Below, piece after piece: positions 22,216 to 33,632 of a stretch of DNA of 64,000 nucleotides. A model generated the notes under the pieces. That model ran no database searches. It was not told where the DNA came from and worked only from the letters and a program-made list of their open reading frames with translations. Origin of the DNA: Trichosphaerium sp. ATCC 40318 (taxonomy: Eukaryota; Discosea; Flabellinia; Trichosidae); the NCBI GenBank assembly GCA_038496445.1, contig JALMLS010000064.1, forward strand, positions 774,758 to 838,757, given 5' to 3'. The stretch's first letter is position 1. Each line of letters opens with the position of its first letter. The translations under genes were made by a program, and so were the position numbers.

Positions 22216-23925
22216 TCAAGTGACAGCTGTTAACGTACTTGGATCATAGTCTTCATCCAAGAATCTAGTCAAAGACTCGGCGGTGGCTACTTTAGCATCA
22301 CCTTTGAGCACTTTACCGATTGGCAAGAAACGCCATTGACCATCATTTTCAGGATCTCTGAATACCTTGCAGAAGCACAATCCACGGACTTTACCGAGCT
22401 TCTCATTGATGACGTAACGACATTTTTCATCTTGAGTCAAGTCATCGCACAAACGGACGTAAGCTTGTGGAACATCTTTGAAAGATTTGCTGCCTTTTAA
22501 AAAAATATGAGTATAAACAAAAGGAAAAAAACTGTTGATCAGAGTGGTGCAAGAAACATCGAACTTGTCTTTCTAATAAGAGTATCGTACCTGTGTAGAC
22601 ATGGATAACGAACACGAGGTTCTTGACGGATGCTTTAAGGCTGTTCAAGTTGACAGTGATACGTTCTTGGTCACCTTCCTTGTTTGAGCTTCTTGCATTG
22701 GTAATATCGCCACTGTGTTCGATATCAAATTTCTTGCTCTTTAGTTGCTTGAAGGAAATTGTTTCGATCAATTTATCCTTCTTATCAAAGAGAACAAGTG
22801 ATGCATCCAAGTCAAAGTCGGTACTCCAACCAAGGCCCTAATAATGATAAACAACAACTCGAACAAGTACGGAAAAAAAAAGCGAAATGTTGAACGAAAG
22901 CTACTGGGCACTGAATGACACGTACAACGAATACTTTGGCCATGTGACGTTCAACCCAGTTGAATACTTCACCACGAGCAAGCATTTGGGAGGATTCTCT
23001 TTTCAAAGTCTACAAGGAGCGTCAGCAAAAAAAATTATACGAAAGACTTTTGTTGACATTTGAAGTTAGTCGTTGAAGAAAAACTTACTGGCTTCTTCTT
23101 TGTTGTGCGAGCCTTCTTCTTTGGTGTAGTCTTGGTAGGACTGGCCTTGCGCTTCTTAGGGCTAGCTCTCTTGGTGGCCTTTTTAGGAGTGGTTTTTTTA
23201 GTGGCAGCCTTGCGTCCTCTTTTCTTAGGAGCAGGCTTACTACCAGTAGTTTTCTTGGCTCTAGTGGTCTTCTTTGTTGTCTTCTTGGTAGTCTTCTTAG
23301 TGGTCTTTTTCGTAGTGCGCCTGTGAACGTATAAGACAAAGCACAAAGGCGACAAAAAGGCGAAACGTATTTTTGAAGATTTGCCACTTACTTTTTGGTT
23401 GTCTTTTTAACGCTAGATACACGAATACGGTACGAAGCACGTTTCTGGATGAGCAAGTTCTTCTCTACACCGCTAGAAATAGGTTAGTTCGCAGAAAAAA
23501 TGCAATGTACGAACCCGGCAAGAGCATTTCTTACATAGCGTCTGTAGGTGCTAGGATTGACATCAAAGTTCTGTTCTACGTACTTTGCAATCGCAATGTA
23601 ACTGATAAACTACGAAAATAGTATTAGATTTGTTACTTCTGAGCAAACACAAAACAGCTCATAGCCAGTAAAAAACCGTTACATGTACTTGTAGAAAATA
23701 GGAAAAGAAAGTCGATGAAAGAGAAAAAAAGTGTTCTACGAACGATCTCTTCTGATTTTTCGCAAAATAAGTCCATTGATCATGCACTGTTGTTGTACTA
23801 ACCTTACGAACGTTACCAGCAGCAATATCTTCGATGGCGAGGGCAACCATCACGGAATAAGGCTTCTTAGTGGCTGTAGCCACTTTTTTTTTCTTTGTAC
23901 TCTTTGTTGATTTTCTGGCAGGCAT
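22216..23925 (-). CDS. Linker histone H1 fused to a TerD domain
   Basis: About 385 residues in seven exons. Residues 1-20 are a basic N-tail (MPARKSTKSTKKKK). Residues 21-95 form the H1 winged-helix globular domain (KPYSVMVALAIEDIAAGNVR, YIAIAKYVEQNFDVNPSTYR, RNALAGGVEKNLLIQKRASY). Residues 100-177 are a classical Lys/Ala/Pro/Thr H1 tail with TTKK repeats and SPKK motifs. A phase-0 intron (CCA|GTAAGT...TTGTAG|ACT) joins this to a linker with RGEVFNWVERHMAKVFVVRV, then to a complete TerD-type domain: GLGWSTDFDLDASLVLFDKK, HSGDITNARSSNKEGDQERI, the VFVIHVYTG strand, SFKDVPQAYVRLCDD and the WRFLPIGKVLKGDAK end. The acidic loop typical of Ca2+-binding TerD proteins is kept (DLDAS, GD...GDQE). H1 would bring the protein to chromatin; what the TerD part does there is unknown. 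Read without the fifth-exon splice, the H1 part stops 20 codons later at 23035. Confidence 0.85.
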
Positions 23926-24525
23926 CTTTGAGTTCTTTTGAGTACGCGATGCGGTTGAGGTGGTAGGTTTATTTAAAAATTAAGGTCACATGTTACCGTT
24001 AAGCCAAAAGTAACCGTTGGTTTGGCGGCATTTACTTAATACAAGAGTGTTTATAACTTGTTCATTCAATAATTATTTAATTTTGTTTGGTTGTGTTTTT
24101 GATATTTTTTTTTTTGATAATTTTCTTGTGTTGTGGTGTATCTCCTTGTCTATTTACCTTCTCGTTTAAATATACGAACGTGTCAGGTTATATTCTCGGG
24201 TTTGTTAGGCGGATTAGATACTTATACTACCGTTAATGGCGTAAATCACATAACAGCAAAAAGCGACTTTTTTTTGTTCATAAGAACAAACCCCTGACCG
24301 CTGCTTATACATCCATTTGATAACCCTCGGTATCTCGCGTTATATCGCATACTAGTACAGTGTACTATCCTACGATAACACGCTTAAAATGGTCGCATTT
24401 GTGATGAATTTCCGAAGCCATAATATCTTTAGAGCGTTCTGACTTTGTTACGGGAGCTCATGTTGGAAATAATGCAAATGTGCATCGCGAGAGCCACCTA
24501 CGCATTATTGTTAGCATCTCAGGTA
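23926..24525. other. Intergenic / H1-TerD promoter region, no gene seen
   Basis: About 600 bases between the H1-TerD start and the stop of the WLPWKF-repeat gene. Several plus-strand frames are short and featureless. No tRNA or other RNA gene was recognised. Confidence 0.5.
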
Positions 24526-26144
24526 TTATAACGATGCATGCCATTGCTCTGAACGCTTCATTCTCTCCTCTATATGACTTGGTCGTTCGTAAAACACTTT
24601 TTTATGTTTTTCTGCGTTACGAAGAGAATCCAGGACATCATTCCACGAAGACTGCAACATAACGCAACCAAGACGTCGTAGCTGATCAGACGATACTCGT
24701 TTACACTCATCAATAGTATTGAGATCCATCTTGTCTTTGACATACTCAACGAACTCTCGAATATTCTGTTGTGATTTCCAAAAGTTACGAGAAATACAGG
24801 CTATTATTAAACAAAAGATTGAGCAAAATGATATCAAGAGTAGGTCACGTACTGAATTTCCAAGGTATCCAATTGTATTGAGGGTATAACGAAACAAGTA
24901 AATCCTTATAGGAGTTCATACCACAGCTTCTAAATTCAAAGTAAATTAAAACGAGACGACACTTTTTTTTTTGATAAAACTCTACCGGACTACAGCTCCT
25001 GCACGATCAATTGATCCAAAATCAGATGCTGTTACATTATACCAATCATTAATTTGCCGTATATTCAGTTTTTGTTCAGCCTAGGGATCACCAAGTGAGC
25101 AAGATAGGTCGAGATGTAAAAAAGATATTCGTACATATCGAATAAATGAGCGTAAATTCTCCTGTTCACTCCAAAAATATCGTCTAGTAGCAGCTTTGAT
25201 AAAGTAAATAAAAACTCCCTTAAACGTAAATCATACTGAATTTCCAAGGTATCCATACATAGTCACAGTATATGACCTCAAGTAATCGGCCCAAAGAACC
25301 ACCGTAGTAGTGACTATCATGAAAAAAACCCGTTAGCTTCAAAGAAATAAAGATCGGCAGGTCAACTCTACCAAGAAACGTACTTTATAAGACGAGAAGC
25401 ACCCATATCATATAATTCACGCACGTGAACTTTATACCAATCACTAACTTTTTTTATATTAAGTTCAGCTTCGACCTATTTTTGGCGTGAGTTTTACAAA
25501 AGAAAAAGGTTAAAAAGAGAAAAGATAGAATTGTCCTCCATTTTTATGCGATTGAGTTGTTTAGTAAGTACCTCTCTTATGTATATTGTCTGGTTGCTTA
25601 AACTTTGCCAAAAATGTGTCGGTACACCCACTACAAAAGAGAATTTTTTGTTAATTCCAAAAAAGCCAATTTTGACACTTTTTTTCCCAAAGTGTCAAAA
25701 AAAAAGTCGTACGGAATTTCCATGGTAGCCATTTGTACATTGGGTAGTGATGTTTAATAACATTTTGAAGGGAAGTGTCATAATTTCTAATATTTTCAAA
25801 AAGTTAGGCTTTTGTCGTTTATTTCGTACTCATAGCTCATTATTCGTACCGAATTATCTTGTAACCGAGGTGACCACCTTTTCTGAAGGTTTTTTGACTG
25901 ATTTGATACCAACCGTCAAGTGTTTTTAATCCTAGACGTTTTTCTGTCTTTTAAGAGTAAGTTGACGCATTTTTATGGTTAATGTACGTCGTAAATGAAG
26001 TCTCGTTCGTCTTGTTGTGCTATTTTGTATTTAAAGTCCTCAGCCGCTCTTCGCATCTTATTATGTAAGTATTGTGCGGTTTAGCGATTGTTTACTAACC
26101 TTTTGAGTATGAGCTCGTTCTACGCGTTTTATTACGTTTGCCAT
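24526..26144 (-). CDS. Protein with three YP..W[LI]PWKF repeats
   Basis: Starts MANVIKRVERAHTQK at 26144 and is read through roughly ten short exons. It holds three tandem units of about 75 residues with a shared plan: LxIKxxxxWYxV, a GG/G turn, SLxxLL, YPxYxWxPWKF, then FWxxxxNxxxFI. Examples are LKTLDGWYQISQKTFRKGGH with YPMYKWLPWKF; LNIKKVSDWYKVHVRELYDM with DYVWIPWKF; and LNIRQINDWYNVTASDFGSI with YPQYNWIPWKF. The C-terminal 90 residues are helical and charged, ending SEQWHASL. I recall similar repeats as large lineage-specific families in algae, oomycetes and mycorrhizal fungi, but I do not know a confirmed function. The second repeat's WKF donor is followed by an intron holding an 11-bp hairpin. 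Confidence 0.75.
25670..25700. repeat. 11-bp hairpin inside an intron
   Basis: Arms ttttgacactt (25670-25680) and aagtgtcaaaa (25690-25700) are exact reverse complements with a 9-base loop. The hairpin lies within the intron after the first WLPWKF exon of the gene on the minus strand. It may merely shorten the effective intron length. Confidence 0.6.
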
Positions 26145-26619
26145 TAGTTAGATGCGTTTTACGACTAGCGGAGCACGAAACAGCGTATTGGATAACAAAT
26201 AACTCAGCAATGCTAGTTATCACTTTGATTCGTTACAATCGTAAAGGTAAGGCGAACAGTAGATAAATTATTGCACAATAACGTTCAATACACGACTTAA
26301 CCAAAAAGTCAAAGTGTCACATTTTGTAAAACAGAAATTAAATTTCTACCTGTCTCATCATCATCATCTGTTGATGCTATGGCGGTACGCACGTTAAAAT
26401 CTATTTACAAGATAAAATGACATCTAACGTTGCTAAAAAACACCTAGGATGTCTTGAATTTGTATGATACAACAACTATATTAGTTACACTAAGGGGGAG
26501 GGTTCAATTCGGTACAAGAAAGAGATTAGCTCGGACCTACAAGAATGTCTTTCTAGGTAACCCCAAATAAGCCCTATTCGCGTTTTTATGACAGATTTGC
26601 GCGCTTACAACGTCATAAG
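26145..26619. promoter_or_regulatory. Divergent intergenic region
   Basis: 475 bases between the divergent starts of the repeat-protein gene and the RhoGEF gene. No long frame; AT-rich. It must hold both promoters, but no defined element stands out. Confidence 0.4.
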
Positions 26620-29600
26620 ATGATGTTTTATGATGGTACCATTCTATTAACACGTGTTAGCATCCGACGCGATTAAAACTATAACACAAGCTTTCTCTAT
26701 TGATAATAGTCAGGCTTGTATTCTTCTTGATAGACTTCGGAAAGAAAGTAAGTGATATATTTTAGATACATTGTGTATTAATTTATTGGGTCTTTTATAG
26801 ATCGTATCGTATGTGCACATGAGAGCAAACGTCATTTTAGAAAGGGAAGCGGAAGTACACTTTGGAGAATTGCAGGTGAGGTAAGCACATACGCATGTGG
26901 ATGCCTTAAAAGGCGTTATTTGGTGTGGGTAGTTCGAAAATAATTTATTTTATTTTCTACATTTCACGTGATTTTACACGTGGTCTACAAAAGATAAATC
27001 AACCTTAAAAGAAGAATTCAAAAACGCCCCATAAAAGGCTTTTGTTGATGCTTTTCTGAACTGCTCTGTAGGGTACCAGAGTTAGAGCTGTAACAGTTTC
27101 TGATCAGATGGATTGGACTCATCATAAGCCACCAGCGCCCGCAACTGAAAAACTACGGTCGTCTACACCAAACAAAAAACTAAGCAGGAATAATGGAAAT
27201 TCGGATGTGACATCAGGATCACAATCTCCAAAGCAAAGAACAGAACGTCCAAAAACTAGCCGAAGAAGAAGAAGTGGCTCAGTTTCGAAAACAAGAAAAG
27301 TAACAACTCCTAAAGGAAGGCGGAGAGCACAGACTATCCTACCAAAACGAGTTGACGCTGGTTTGTCCAAAGGTAGCACATCGCAGTTTATGATAACAAA
27401 GTACTTAACTTCTTTTTTGCTCACAACTATTCACAGGTGATGCGCGCTACGCAATACGGTTCATACTACCGTTTCAGACAACCGCTGTTCTTTGCCAACC
27501 AACTGATACACTTCGACAAGTAATTGAGCGTACTATAGCAGGCAGGGACCAGACAAATCTTAGTGTAGATGACTACCATGTAACAACCCCAAATGGAAGA
27601 AAATTATCAATAGAGAAGCAAGTATCAAGCCTCAGCCTCTCAAAATCATGTACAATACGATGTTGCGAGCCAAAAGGTGTAGAAAAATTACAAGGCACTG
27701 TAAAATTCTCGAGGGCTAACAGTGCGCCTTTTGCGCGGCGAAATACGATGGACTCACCAAGACTATCTCCTAAGCTCCCTGTTAATGTACGTTATTGAAT
27801 TGAAAGTTTTTCTTTCTGCACGTTTTTTTTACAATGTTATAACTTGTGTACTAGCTTCCAGCTGGAAGTGGCGTTCAATCAATGATGACACCTAAGAAGC
27901 AAGGGAGCCTGCCATCTCTACAATCAATACACCAGCAAGTCAATATTTTTTTTCTATTATTGATGCATTAATAACGTTATAACAGCCGAATGCAAACACA
28001 AGCTTCACCGATAGATAAACCACGTGATACAAGACAATCAGTATTTTATGAAATAATAGAAACAGAAGAATCGTTCTTAAATGATCTTGACATTTGTATA
28101 ACAGTAAGCCTTTCTTTCAAAGAACATCTTGTTTTGTTAACATTATTTGATGACTTGTTTACTAGGCTTTCTATAAAGGATGCCTCTATCGTCCTGGTAT
28201 TCCAGAATCTTCAATACGAGGTATATTCCTAAACATTGAAGACTCTTTACTACTGAACTCTCGAAACCTTGTCCGAGAATTGAGAAAGTTGAACGCTACA
28301 GATCCATTTAAACAGAACATGTCAAAAGTCTTCTTGGAATCAAAGAAGATGCTTGATGACCTTCAGAAGTACTGTGCTAACTATCCATCTGCTAAAAAAG
28401 CAGCTGAAGAACTTGTAAAATCAAATAACACTTTCGGAAGATTTGTTGAAGAACAAACTGCAAATAATGGTGGTTTGACTCTAGATGACTTTCTCATTAA
28501 GCCAATGCAACGGTATGTTTATAAAACAATACTATTGGGTTTTGTACATTTGATGAATTTCGTTAACACGTGAATAGTATTTGTCGGTATCCGCTTTTAT
28601 TACGTGAACTCCAGAAAAACACAATAGAAGGCTCTCCAGATTTTGAAGTACGCAACCTACTTCTGGTGTTGGTGATACCGTTCCAACTAATTATAGGGTA
28701 TACCTAAAGCTCTTGAGATGGTAAAATCAGTGATCACAGGTGCAAATGAAGTGAAGAGGATTACGGACAGTTTGGCTAGGATTAATGAACTTAACTTTTC
28801 GTGGGAGAAACCTCAAGTACGCATATTGTAGAAATTGTCACGTGTTTGTGTTTTGTTGTTGTTGTTGGATCCGCTCGTACTGTTTTTTAAAACAGTACTG
28901 GTGGCTGCAGCTTTGAGTCTCAACGCAAAGACAAAACAAGTTCAACAATGTTTGTGTTTATGCTGATTATTTGATAGTACAAGGAAACGTTTGAGTCTAT
29001 TAGAAAAGTACACTCATTGGTTATAATTAAGGAAGGCTGGGTTAAAGATGATAAAAAGAGAAAGTTCTATTTATTTTTACTTAATCATGTCATCTTGGTA
29101 ACAAAGCCAAAGAGTACGTTGTAAACAAATTATTACAATTTTTTTTCGGGGTTAATTAAATCACGTGAGTGTTAACATACAATGTATTTTTAGGTAAGAA
29201 TCATGAAGTTTATAAAATACTACCAATGTCAACAATTGTTGTATGTAATATGCCTACAATGCCTTCAAGTAAAAGCGAAGACAATGGCATTAGATTGGTA
29301 TGACTTTTTCTTTGTTTTCGCCTTTTTTTCAGCGTTCAAATTCTACAGTGTAACTCTTGTTTCTTGGTTTTTATTCCTGTTTAGATGCTTACAGACACAA
29401 ATCTTAAACTTAATCTGAAATTTGATTCTACATTTGAATACAAAGACTGGCTTTCTATCCTACAAGCTTGTACATAAATAACTTATTTATCTCACTTTTT
29501 TCTTTGTTTTTTAATTCAGGGAAAGTTTGAGCAATTTGCCCAAAACAATGTTTGGATGCATGTACAAACGTCTATTGTATTGACAATACTATATCACTCC

Positions 29601-29688
29601 CTGTTGATATTATTTTCACGCCATTTATAAATCATAGCTGAAAGCAGAACGAAGGCTCCTTGGACTAAATACAAGTCATACAAACTAA
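26620..29688 (+). CDS. RhoGEF (DH-PH) with ubiquitin-like/RBD-like domain
   Basis: Probable Dbl-family guanine exchange factor for Rho/Rac GTPases. The N-terminus (ATG 26620 or 26623) gives a short helical segment (ITQAFSIDNSQACILLDRLR, HESKRHFRKGSGSTLWRIAG), then a basic Ser-rich disordered part. A ubiquitin-like or Ras-binding-like fold follows (YAIRFILPFQTTAVLCQPTD...TLRQVIERTI). The DH domain runs from SVFYEIIETEESFLNDLDIC to the diagnostic LTLDDFLIKPMQRICRYPLL, with LLREL following. A PH-like part then follows (IIKEGWVKDDKKRKFYLF), and the last exon ends LLGLNTSHTN. Introns are many; the first one would be only 25 bases (GTACCA...GTTAG), so the exact N-terminus is the weakest part. The stop lies three bases from the stop of the convergent Rab-like gene. 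Confidence 0.85.
28877..28898. repeat. 10-bp hairpin inside an intron
   Basis: gtactgtttt (28877-28886) and aaaacagtac (28889-28898) pair perfectly around a 2-base centre. It lies in the long intron between the DH and PH coding exons. Confidence 0.5.
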
Positions 29689-29691
29689 CCA

Positions 29692-30642
29692 TTACTTATG
29701 CATGCCATTAGTTGCTTCTTTGGCTGATGTCTCAAAGTATTCTATGTCATTTGCTTTGGCATACGCCTATACTGTGTTATCAGAGTAGACTGTCATTGTG
29801 TACCGCAGCAATATCAGAATCAACGACACACTCATCAAGGAGGTCACATTTGTTTCCAACAAGTAATATTGGGACATCTTCCTTTGCGTATATTGCCATT
29901 ATTTGTAGCCACTTACCCACATTTTCAAAAGTCTCCTGCTTTGTACTATCGTATACAATCATAACACCATCTGCGGCTTTGTAAACTTTGTTAGTATCTA
30001 TTCCACGAAATCTGTCTTAACTAACACAGTCAGTACAATCACGACAAAAACTAACCACATTCGAATGTCAGAACATTCTCTACTTCAAAAAACATGAAAA
30101 AAGCGTTCCCTTTAGTGCGCAGAGTTGTTCCCTTTCTTTTACTTTTGCATACCTATTTTCATGTCCCAGACTTGTAACTTAATTGCTCTATCATAAATTG
30201 ATATATTTTTAATACGCTACTTTTCAAATAATATGTGAGTAAAAACCACGTGACAATGATAACGAATTGTTTTGTACGGATAAGAGTTATGTTATATACG
30301 TAACCAACATACAAAGTCGAGCCAATTATATTGTGTAGATGTATCTTCAGCGAAGCTTAGAACCATACTACTCTTTCCAACTCTGTCATCTCCAGTAACA
30401 TAAATTTTAAAGAAACACTCACTACAGAGCAAGTCAACCGCGCAAAGGAATAAAGAATTTGTACTAGTCTCTGTTGGCTTCTTTAGTGATCTCTGGAAGG
30501 TGTAAACGATAAAAAAAGTATAGGCTACAAAACAGATTCTAGTGGATCAAAACAACACTTTTTTGAATAAAAAACTGCTGTTGGGAACGTTTTTAGGTTG
30601 TTTACCTTTGTCTTTTCCCCTTTTGCTGCTCGTATCACCCAT
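29692..30642 (-). CDS. Atypical Rab-like small GTPase with N-myristoylation-type start
   Basis: The start MGDTSSKRGK fits an N-myristoylation signal (Gly2, Ser6) followed by basic residues. The P-loop is GDDRVGKSS. Switch II reads IKLQVWDMKIDRFRGID, where ordinary Rabs have WDTAGQERF: the DxxG Gly and catalytic Gln are missing. The later motifs are intact: VMIVYDSTKQETFENVGKWL, LLVGNKCDLLDE and FETSAKEATN. The protein then stops at MHK with no last helix and no C-terminal Cys for prenylation. This resembles plant ARA6 and Plasmodium Rab5b in anchor type, but not in the loss of switch II residues. A missed small exon between 30160 and 30010 could restore switch II, though I found no TAGQE coding there. 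The gene lies convergent with the RhoGEF gene. Confidence 0.8.
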
Positions 30643-30868
30643 GTTGATAAGGTACAACTGAGTTAAGTGCTACGTACCACCATTCAAGGAAATTAAAACG
30701 ACTTTTCTTAAACTCAAAAAGAGTACGTGCAATGACATTTGTTATTATCAAAATCAAGGAAAATCTAGGTGACAGCACACGGAAATTTAACAAACACAAT
30801 TTTTTGTGAATAAGTCAAGCCATTTATTATTTGAACAGTATTGCTTCTATGGTTCTTTTTCAAGTTAC

Positions 30869-33632
30869 TTAGCAAGACTTGCCGTTTACTTTAACAATAT
30901 CACCAGAAAAGTGCATAGGAGCTCCGTGATCATGTCTCCAGATACACTTGAATACGATTTGGCGACCTGCCTTAACTGTTTGCAATTTGAACTAAAAAAA
31001 AGAAGAGTGAGAAACAATTAGTTAACTAAGACTTCAAAATTACCTGAGTGTCAGTTGATGAAATGCGACGAGCTCTAGAATTTGAACCCCAGCATATGTC
31101 TAAATTACCAGGACCATTCTGTTGGAGTGTAATTGAGCGTACATCTACCATAGTATCTATGGTAACAATAGCGATAGTACCAGTTCCCCAACCTACATAG
31201 TGATAAGTTGACTGAAAAAAAAAAGTGATGTTACCTCGTTCCTCGGAAATACTTGAGATAACGGCACAATTGCCTCCATTTGAAGGCTTTGTTGGTTTAG
31301 GTTGTGTTGGTTTAGGCTTTGTTGGTTTTGGTAGCGTTGGTTTAGGTAATGTTGGCTTTGGTAATGTTGGTTTTGGTAGTGTTGGTCTTGGTGGAGGTGG
31401 AGTGTTACCGTTACCGTTGATAATTTCTATTTGATCAATAAACACCTCAGTAGATCCCATAGGTTGGTTATTTTGGATCATAAGACCGTTGATTTCGCGA
31501 CCAGTAATACCCATCTGAGCAAAAGAAATCTCTACCTAAGCAACAAGTTAATATATGTAGTCCATCGAGATTAGTCATGTGTACCTTTTGGAATCCACCA
31601 GCTGTGGCTTCGCCCCAAACATGACCGCTTCCAATAATATTCTTACTCTGGTCTACGTAGGCGCCAACCTTTAGAGGGAAGGCAGTACTTGCAGAGATGT
31701 AAAAGCTAACTTTTGTTCCTTTCATGCAGTTAAAACCAGTAGGACATGTGATCTTCAATCCTGCCCATTCACCTGTTGGTGTCCACTAATATCATGGAAT
31801 AAGAAACACATTTAAGAGTCATAAGAGAGAGAACGTACTGAAACTGAGTTTTTACCACAGTATGGCGTTCCTAATCTTGTATCGATGACGGAACCCCAAC
31901 TTTGATCAGAAACAATACCAGAACGGAAAGAGTCATCGTAAACAACTTGACCTGTTGTACAAGTCAGAAAACAAGTTTCTATGCTTTGTGCAGCTGATAA
32001 ATACCCCTAGGTGCGCAAGGTGGCAATGGCTGTGGTGGAGGAGGTGGTGGTGGTAGAGCCTTTGTAGGTTTAACAGTAGGTCGTGAAGAACTTCCGTCAC
32101 ATTTCATGTAGGGGTCTAGCCAGTCAATTTGTGGATTTCTTCTGCCAGGCTGAATACTGTACATGTAGTCACCCCATCTTTCTCCAGCAGCCCACCATGT
32201 CCAGCCAATGAATATATCAGAGTTTGATTCAATAAAGCTACAAGCAAACTGTAAATACAAGAAACACAAAGCAATGTTGTAGAATATTGGATATGTTAAC
32301 GTACTTAAGAGCATGCTCAAGGCAAAGTTTACATTTTGCGTTTGGTCCAACTGCAAACTCGCCCAAAAAGGCGCGATGGCCGTTAGTTCTGGCCCAATTC
32401 GTAAAGGCTCGTAGTTGATCACCGCAGTTTGTGACTTCACATTCTGGGCTTGTGCCGGAGTGACCGCCACCAGGAGCGGATTTAGGATCGAAGTAGTTGT
32501 GAACTTCAATTGCATAGTTGTTTCCTGGGTCCCTGAAGTTTTCGAAAGCTGCAGCATTTCTACGAATTGATAGTTGAGTAAAGAGAAATTAATCAGACTG
32601 TTTCTCAATTATTTCTTACCCTGTATAGCTTTCTGTCCAAGAATGAGCACCAGACCACCAATTACCCGGTACAAGTACAAGATTCCTTGCACCTGTACTT
32701 CTGATACCGGCTGTGACACGCTCAGCCATGTTTTTCCAGTAGATAGTGTCACCCACGCTCTTAAGGTCGTGTGGTTCATTCATTAAACCCTAGTAATAGA
32801 TGAGTACGAGTCAAAAGAAGAGAGTAGATGGTTACACCAAAGAAAGGACGTACGAAGATGACTTTATCATTGTTCTTGTAGAGGTTAGCTAGAAGCTTCC
32901 ACAAGTCAATAAAATCTTGTTCTGAAGCCTCTGCGCCAGGTTTGCCGATAATATCTTTGTATGTACCTTTTTTGTTTTGATCGCTTGAATAGCGCAAGCT
33001 AGAGGACAAAAAGGTTAGCTTGAAAGCTTGGTTTTTAGACAGGTTTTTGAAAATACAAAAGGTTCATCTGGTTGTAATTCACGCACTAATTGTGTGGGTC
33101 TAGAATTACTTTGGCACCCTTAGAGGTCATCATAGAGACAGTAGCTTTCAAGTTATTGAAGTACTGTTGCTCAAATTCATTGACCGTTTTACCGAATCCA
33201 CGGGGTTGTTGCAATCTTTCCCATAAGAATGGAAGGCGAAAAACGCACATTCCCTAAGTGACCAATCAGTTCAAAAAAACATTGACGTGCGTATTGCTTT
33301 GGTTTTGTTACCTTAGACATGAAATAGTCAACAGCTGTTTCTGTAGGCCAAAACCTTCCGCTGGCGAACTCTAATTCACCGAGTTAGGAACCACCAAATG
33401 TAGAAAACTCTTGCTATATTTGTAGACGCAAGTGTACCTGGGCCAGCTAGGTTAACGCCTAAAAGGTGTTAGTTGAATTGAGTACAACGAAAAATAGGTA
33501 GAGTACGCACCATACATCTCTAGAGATGCTGAAGCATAGCACGCAAAGAGCACGAGGCTATTTACAAGTTAGTTTTTGTATTTCCTGTTGGGGTTTGTAG
33601 ATAAACGCGTACAGTGCAATTAATACGCGCAT
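30869..33632 (-). CDS. Secreted GH5 cellulase with Pro-rich linkers and C-terminal binding module
   Basis: Secreted endo-beta-glucanase-type enzyme. The signal peptide MRVLIALLVLFACYASA is obtained by splicing the ATG at 33632 across a GTACGC intron. The GH5 catalytic domain shows MYGVNLAGPE, CVFRLPFLWERLQQP, the acid/base Glu in GLMNEPHDLK, EVHNYFDPKSAPGGGHSG, the nucleophile Glu in AFLGEFAVG, and IFIGWTWWAAGERWGDY. A Pro-rich linker leads to a beta-sandwich-like module (about 31970-31440; WAGLKITCPTGFNCMKGTKV, GSTEVFIDQIEI). A repetitive PTLPKPT linker follows, then a last module of about 110 residues with ICWGSN, C-x-W and the ending NGKSC. The latter resembles the last module of the LPMO-like protein at 1277-2424. 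Feeding on plant, algal or bacterial cellulose is the likely role. Confidence 0.9.

Noticed and set aside
23060-23326. Hydrophobic plus-strand frame resembling a membrane protein
   Set aside because: Antisense of the Lys-rich H1 tail; Lys codons read as Phe/Leu on the other strand.
31246-31268. Possible mini-intron (GTAACATC...TTTCAG) in the GH5 tail module
   Set aside because: Its 23 bases would break the frame; reading straight through keeps the module open.
31225-31434. Plus-strand GFVGFGSVGLG repeat frame
   Set aside because: Antisense of the PTLPKPT linker in the GH5 enzyme.
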